24,616 nucleotides of DNA from a virus. The notes below the pieces were generated by a model. It saw nothing but the letters and a program-made list of their open reading frames with translations, was not told the origin of the DNA and searched no databases. The DNA lies in IMG/VR virus record IMGVR_UViG_3300025929_000047, positions 1 to 24,616 of that record. The stretch is one strand, 5' to 3'. This document shows positions 21,511-24,616 of this stretch, one piece after another; the stretch's first letter is position 1, and every line of letters begins with the position of its first letter. The position numbers and the translations under genes were made by a program.

Positions 21511-22041
21511 TCACCTCCGCTTCCGCTTCTTGCGATGCCACACACGGTGATGACGGACGTAGCGATGGATGATGATGCGCGTGCGGCGGCGGCGAACTTT
21601 GGTGTGCAGCAAAGACTTTCGGCTGCGATAGGTGGTCGAGGAAATCAGCCTGTGCGTGCCACTGTGGAACTTGTGCGTGCGCAGACCACGAGCCATGACA
21701 TAGCGGTGAAACGCTCCCTTGGCCGGACGGCGCAAGTTGCCCAGGGACTTTGCCGACAGGTGTCGGGTGCCGGTTGTGGCGCGCGGACGGCGGGTGCCGC
21801 GTGCCGCGTCGCGCTTGCGGAGCGCGGCCCCGATCTTCGCGCGGGTCGCGGCGGTTGGGGAGTGCCCCTTGTGCGGATGCTTCTTACCCTTGAGCGCCTT
21901 GGAAATCTTCGCTTTTTGCGCGGCGGACATCCGGTGCCCCTTGTGGCCGCCGACATGGCGCTTGCCGCCCCACCCGTGGCCTTTCATGCGGGCGAACAGC
22001 TTGGCGCGGGCAGTGGGCGACATAGGGTAACCGCGCGCCAT
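21511..22041 (-). CDS. Very basic NUMOD3-like protein in the head-tail cassette
   Basis: This 176-residue protein starts at ATG 22041, 7 bases after GGAG, just past the adaptor's stop. It is packed with Lys, Arg and His. Three repeats of the NUMOD3 kind occur: MSPTARAKLFARMKG (7-21), MSAAQKAKISKALKGKKH (38-55) and SPTAATRAKIGAALRKRD (61-78). NUMOD3 is the DNA-binding module usually attached to GIY-YIG or HNH homing nucleases, but no nuclease motif is visible. The second half is Arg/His-rich and ends RKKRKRR. It occupies the position where a head-closure (stopper) protein is normally encoded. It may bind packaged DNA or be a remnant of a mobile nuclease gene. Confidence 0.65.
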   Translation of the reverse strand: MARGYPMSPTARAKLFARMKGHGWGGKRHVGGHKGHRMSAAQKAKISKALKGKKHPHKGHSPTAATRAKIGAALRKRDAARGTRRPRATTGTRHLSAKSLGNLRRPAKGAFHRYVMARGLRTHKFHSGTHRLISSTTYRSRKSLLHTKVRRRRTRIIIHRYVRHHRVWHRKKRKRR

Positions 22042-22043
22042 GG

Positions 22044-22715
22044 TCAGCTCCGCATGTACGGCGACAGCCACGACACGGCCAATGCCTCAAGCTTGTCCGG
22101 GTCGTGTCCGTGCTGGGATTGCAACATCGGGTCCAGTTCACGGCACGCGACGGAGGCGGCCATGTACTTGCACGCGCGGACCAGGTCAGCCGGAACCGTG
22201 CTGTAGCCGGCGGAGTACGTCACCCGGGCCAGGGAGCCAATAGGAATGAACTTGCCCAGGTTGAACCACACATGACCTGAGTCAACCTCGGGTCCTTGAA
22301 ACTGTGTGGCCACAAGGTTTTCTGACCCGCCGTAAGACCGCACGATCATCAGGGAGATGTCCGAATAGGTCCAGTACTCGGGGTAGAGAGGCGCGTACTC
22401 GTTCAGCCACAAGTGGCGCACGAGCGTGGACGCGCCCATGGCGTACGCGTATGACCGGCCCAGCGCGCCCTGAAGGTCCAGAGGCAAGTTCGCCGTGTCG
22501 GTGTACTCATCTGGGTCGATCCCTTGGCACCGATGGGTTTCGAAGTGACCAACGAACGGGGCCAGGCGGCGCTGACACTCGGTTTCGCACGCCCGGGTGG
22601 CCTCAACCATGATCTCGTTCAGGGCGTCGTCGGTGAAGCTTCGCACCAGGTCCGCGAACGCCCCTTGTTTCATCTGCGCTGCCGTGGCAAGCGGCGTGGG
22701 CGAATCCAGTGCCAT
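22044..22715 (-). CDS. Head-tail adaptor (connector) protein
   Basis: This 223-residue protein starts 3 bases after the preceding stop. It has an N-terminal helix region (FADLVRSFTDDALNEIMVEA, then TRACETECQRRLAPF) and later IPIGSLARVTYSAGYSTVPADLVRACKYMAASVACREL. This GY..VP.DL..A...LA pattern is typical of phage head-tail adaptors that attach below the portal. Position two genes after the capsid gene agrees. Confidence 0.75.
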   Translation of the reverse strand: MALDSPTPLATAAQMKQGAFADLVRSFTDDALNEIMVEATRACETECQRRLAPFVGHFETHRCQGIDPDEYTDTANLPLDLQGALGRSYAYAMGASTLVRHLWLNEYAPLYPEYWTYSDISLMIVRSYGGSENLVATQFQGPEVDSGHVWFNLGKFIPIGSLARVTYSAGYSTVPADLVRACKYMAASVACRELDPMLQSQHGHDPDKLEALAVSWLSPYMRS

Positions 22716-22718
22716 GGC

Positions 22719-22982
22719 TCACTCCGTGAAGGTGGAGACGTCGATTCCCTTGTTGGCAACGCTCTTGGCTTTAAGTGGCTTCGGCGACTCGCTGATCAGC
22801 TTCTGCGCCGGTCCCTTCGGAACCCTTGGCGTCACAGGGACTTCCGCCACTTCGCTGAACCCAGCGTCCTGGATCCGCAACAGCTGACGGGCCTGTTCCT
22901 CTGGCACGTCGACAACCGCACCGTCGGTCTCCCACACGTTCCCGAACGTGTCGGAACCGGCATGTTCCTTGCGTAGCAACAT
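22719..22982 (-). CDS. Small head-region protein
   Basis: This 87-residue protein starts at ATG 22982, 7 bases after GGAGG. It resembles short proteins encoded directly after the capsid gene in many actinophages, with EHAGSDTFGNVWETDGAVVD (a beta element) and a basic, probably disordered tail (SESPKPLKAKSVANKGIDV). Its role is not established. Its ribosome binding site may pair with a hairpin loop upstream (see 22989-23048). Confidence 0.6.
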   Translation of the reverse strand: MLLRKEHAGSDTFGNVWETDGAVVDVPEEQARQLLRIQDAGFSEVAEVPVTPRVPKGPAQKLISESPKPLKAKSVANKGIDVSTFTE

Positions 22983-22988
22983 CTTTGA

Positions 22989-23048
22989 ACCTCCATTGTG
23001 GACGCACCCCGCCGACACGGGGAGGTCAGTCCATAGTCGGCGGGGTGC
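22989..23048 (-). promoter_or_regulatory. Hairpin whose loop can pair with the ribosome binding site
   Basis: On the minus strand, GCACCCCGCCGAC (23048-23036) pairs perfectly with 23016-23004 (13 bp). The 19-base loop contains ACCTCC (23026-23021), which is complementary to GGAGGT (22994-22989), the ribosome binding site of the next gene. The result could be a pseudoknot that hides the site. It could equally be an mRNA-stabilising hairpin after the capsid gene. Confidence 0.45.
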
Positions 23049-23050
23049 AC

Positions 23051-23085
23051 GGTGCCGGGCGGCTTGCTGGTGGCCACCCGGCACC
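23051..23085 (-). other. Second hairpin after the capsid gene
   Basis: GGTGCCGGG (23051-23059) pairs perfectly with CCCGGCACC (23077-23085) around a 17-base loop. It lies just after the capsid stop (23092) and next to the 23004-23048 hairpin. There is no T-tract on the minus strand. Tandem hairpins here may slow polymerase or protect the capsid mRNA. Confidence 0.5.
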
Positions 23086-23091
23086 GGGTCA

Positions 23092-24456
23092 TCACACAGC
23101 CGTGTTGACGCGGTACAGACCACCCAGGAACTTCGGACCACGCACGGCGAGCACGGTGTCCGAAATAATGGCGTAGGGCAGGCTGTCTGGGCTGGTTGTC
23201 GTCGGGTAGACGTCCAACGGTGTCAGCTCGCGAACGTACGGCCGGCAGATGTTGTCGTAGTCGCGAGACATCAGGTAGACGTTCTCGTTTCCTACGGCCG
23301 CCGGGAACTTGTTCGTGTTCGTTCCCTGGTAGGTCGCTGGGAACGTGGCCGGCTGGGTCGAACCGTTCTGTGGGATCAGGGTTGCCCCAGTGTCCACAAT
23401 GGACGTTGTGAGGAGTGGCGTGATGCCGTCGGCCTGGAAACCAACGTTCGCGTCCACGTACCCCAGAAGGGTTTCCGTGCCCGTCGAAGTCGAGCGGTAC
23501 ACCTTGTAGAGGATTGGCTGAAGCCCGTCCAGGCCCGTAGGCGTGGAGAACGACAGCGTCACCGTCGACGTGGATCCCGTGGTGGCCTGGGAAACCTCCG
23601 CCGAGGCCGCGATTTCACCCTGGCGGGCGACAACCGCCGACACCTTGTAGGAGTAGGTGGCCGCCGCGAGCGTTCCGCCTGTTGTCGCCGTTGCCGATGT
23701 CACCGTGCCCATCTGAATGGAACGAGTGCTCATGAACGACGACTTGATCAGCGGAATGTCACGGTAGGTCGGCACGATCAGACCGGCCGCGACCTCAACA
23801 CGGTCCATGAACCGCTGCTGGTTGGTCAGAAGCTGAGCGATCTTCGACACGGCGGTGTTGCTCATGACCAGCTGCCATGTGGAGTCGAACACCGACATCG
23901 CGGCGTTGGTTTCCACCATGTCGATCAGTTCGTCCAAATGTGCCAGGGTCAGCGTCGCGCCGGCCTTGTCCTGGGCGTTCTGGTTTCCGCCGCTGTAGGT
24001 GTTGATCAGCGAGTCCAGGCCATCGAACTGTGGGTACGGTCCGAACTGAGTGGAGCCCGCGTTTCCCCACAGGAGAGCGGTCTCAATGTCCCAGTAGAGG
24101 CCACGGATGGACCCCTCGATTTCACGTGCTCGCAAGTCCCCGATTACCTGGCGAGTCACTTCCTGGGCGTAGCCGGTGATTGCGCCGACTACCTGAAGGT
24201 GCTTGATGCCAAACGAGTTCTGTACGTAGGTCGAGTTCGACACGACCCGCGCGCCACCGTCGACAACGAACCCGCCGTTCGGGTTCACGGTGCGCTGGTT
24301 GAAGTAATAGGTGTCGCTGTTCCACTTCTGGGACGGAATCGACCGCACCAGAGGGGAGTAGCGCCGCTGGTACTCCAACAGCATCGGGTCGATGATCTTG
24401 GGGATAAGGGCTGACGCGCCGGCAGCGGTCAACGCCTCCCGAAGCTCAGAAGGCAC
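23092..24456 (-). CDS. Major capsid protein with inserted Ig/FN3-like domain
   Basis: This 454-residue protein starts at GTG 24456; upstream in-frame reading hits a TGA with no other start. The core looks like an HK97-fold coat protein: YSPLVRSIPSQKWNSDTYYF, then VIGDLRAREIEGSIRGLYWD, ALLWGN, LDELIDMVETN, and a C-terminal LTPLDVYPTTTSPDSL...YAIISDTVLAVRGPKF. Residues ~248-336 form a likely FN3/Ig-type insert (TYSYKVSAVVARQGE, PILYKVYRSTSTGTETLL), probably exposed on the capsid surface. No long N-terminal scaffold arm is present, so a separate scaffold is expected upstream. A strong terminator lies just before the gene. Confidence 0.85.
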   Translation of the reverse strand: MPSELREALTAAGASALIPKIIDPMLLEYQRRYSPLVRSIPSQKWNSDTYYFNQRTVNPNGGFVVDGGARVVSNSTYVQNSFGIKHLQVVGAITGYAQEVTRQVIGDLRAREIEGSIRGLYWDIETALLWGNAGSTQFGPYPQFDGLDSLINTYSGGNQNAQDKAGATLTLAHLDELIDMVETNAAMSVFDSTWQLVMSNTAVSKIAQLLTNQQRFMDRVEVAAGLIVPTYRDIPLIKSSFMSTRSIQMGTVTSATATTGGTLAAATYSYKVSAVVARQGEIAASAEVSQATTGSTSTVTLSFSTPTGLDGLQPILYKVYRSTSTGTETLLGYVDANVGFQADGITPLLTTSIVDTGATLIPQNGSTQPATFPATYQGTNTNKFPAAVGNENVYLMSRDYDNICRPYVRELTPLDVYPTTTSPDSLPYAIISDTVLAVRGPKFLGGLYRVNTAV

Positions 24457-24503
24457 GGGGGCCTCACTTTCGATAGTTGATGGTCATAGCGGGTGGGGGC
24501 ATG

Positions 24504-24528
24504 AAAAAACCGTCCACAAGGGACGGTT
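24504..24528 (-). terminator. Intrinsic terminator upstream of the capsid gene
   Basis: On the minus strand AACCGTCC (24515-24508 on the plus as GGACGGTT partner) forms an 8-bp stem, 24508-24515 with 24521-24528, around a 5-base loop and is followed by TTTTTT (24509-24504). It follows the stop at 24541 and precedes the capsid start at 24456. It should end or attenuate transcription from upstream head genes. Confidence 0.85.
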
Positions 24529-24540
24529 GGTTGGTGACCA

Positions 24541-24616
24541 TCACTGCCGAAACGGCACCGCGTGCGCGGCGGTCGGATCGATCCCCCGAAGGCCCGCCCC
24601 GGCGGGGAAGTGCCGG
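24541..24616 (-). CDS. C-terminal end of an unseen head gene
   Basis: The minus strand is open from the right edge to a TGA at 24543-24541, giving 24 residues ending HAVPFRQ, with G or C in nearly all third codon positions. A terminator follows directly. In this gene order it would be a scaffold, protease or other head protein, but the piece is too short to identify. Confidence 0.55.
   Translation of the reverse strand, partial: RHFPAGAGLRGIDPTAAHAVPFRQ

Noticed and set aside
22948-24414. Open frame of ~488 codons on the plus strand opposite the capsid gene
   Set aside because: Low-complexity Arg/Val/Gly-rich product, no ribosome binding site, and complete overlap with a well supported capsid gene.
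1-24616. tRNA genes, CRISPR arrays, insertion sequences, integrase or attachment site
   Set aside because: None could be seen by reading both strands; no transposase motifs or regularly spaced repeats were found.

Overview
The window looks like part of a siphovirus (long, non-contractile tail) genome or prophage from a high-GC actinobacterium. The reasons are the strong G/C bias at third codon positions, many GTG starts overlapping the previous stop (GTGA), a phage-borne Lsr2 nucleoid protein, a GH25 lysozyme as endolysin, and a standard HK97-type head/tail gene order. No integrase, repressor, terminase, portal or tRNA gene is visible, so temperate or lytic lifestyle cannot be decided here.

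Left end (1-125): the first ~115 bases read on the minus strand as an internal piece of a YbaK/EbsC-type tRNA-editing protein. At ~113-125 this stops abruptly and a plus-strand phage gene begins without a normal start region. This looks like a recombination or assembly junction, with both genes broken.

Plus-strand early half (125-9204): first a three-gene unit (fragment of a putative primase, a Cys-rich protein, a tiny membrane protein) closed by a terminator at 2473-2500. Next comes a promoter with a perfect palindromic operator, a zinc-ribbon/HTH regulator, a ParB-like protein and a small membrane protein. A second clear promoter (4143-4171) then drives a tightly packed operon: unknown protein, DUF6915-like protein, acidic protein, Cas4/RecB-like nuclease, UvrD-like helicase, small protein, VRR-NUC nuclease and Lsr2. 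The nuclease, helicase and nuclease suggest a DNA replication/recombination module.

A perfect bidirectional terminator (9222-9260) separates this from the converging minus-strand late genes. Read from right to left these are: the end of an unseen gene, a terminator, major capsid protein, small head protein, head-tail adaptor, a very basic NUMOD3-like protein, putative tail terminator, a small acidic protein, major tail protein, tail assembly chaperones joined by a -1 frameshift, HK97 gp10-like protein, tape measure, minor tail protein with sugar-binding-type domains, two small tail-tip/appendage proteins, GH25 endolysin, and a lysis cassette with four small membrane proteins.

Coding density is very high and no gene-free stretch exceeds about 160 bases. 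The least standard items are the basic NUMOD3-like protein in the head-tail joining slot, possible RNA structure controlling the gene after the capsid gene, a recurring near-palindromic 12-13-mer, and the left-end junction.
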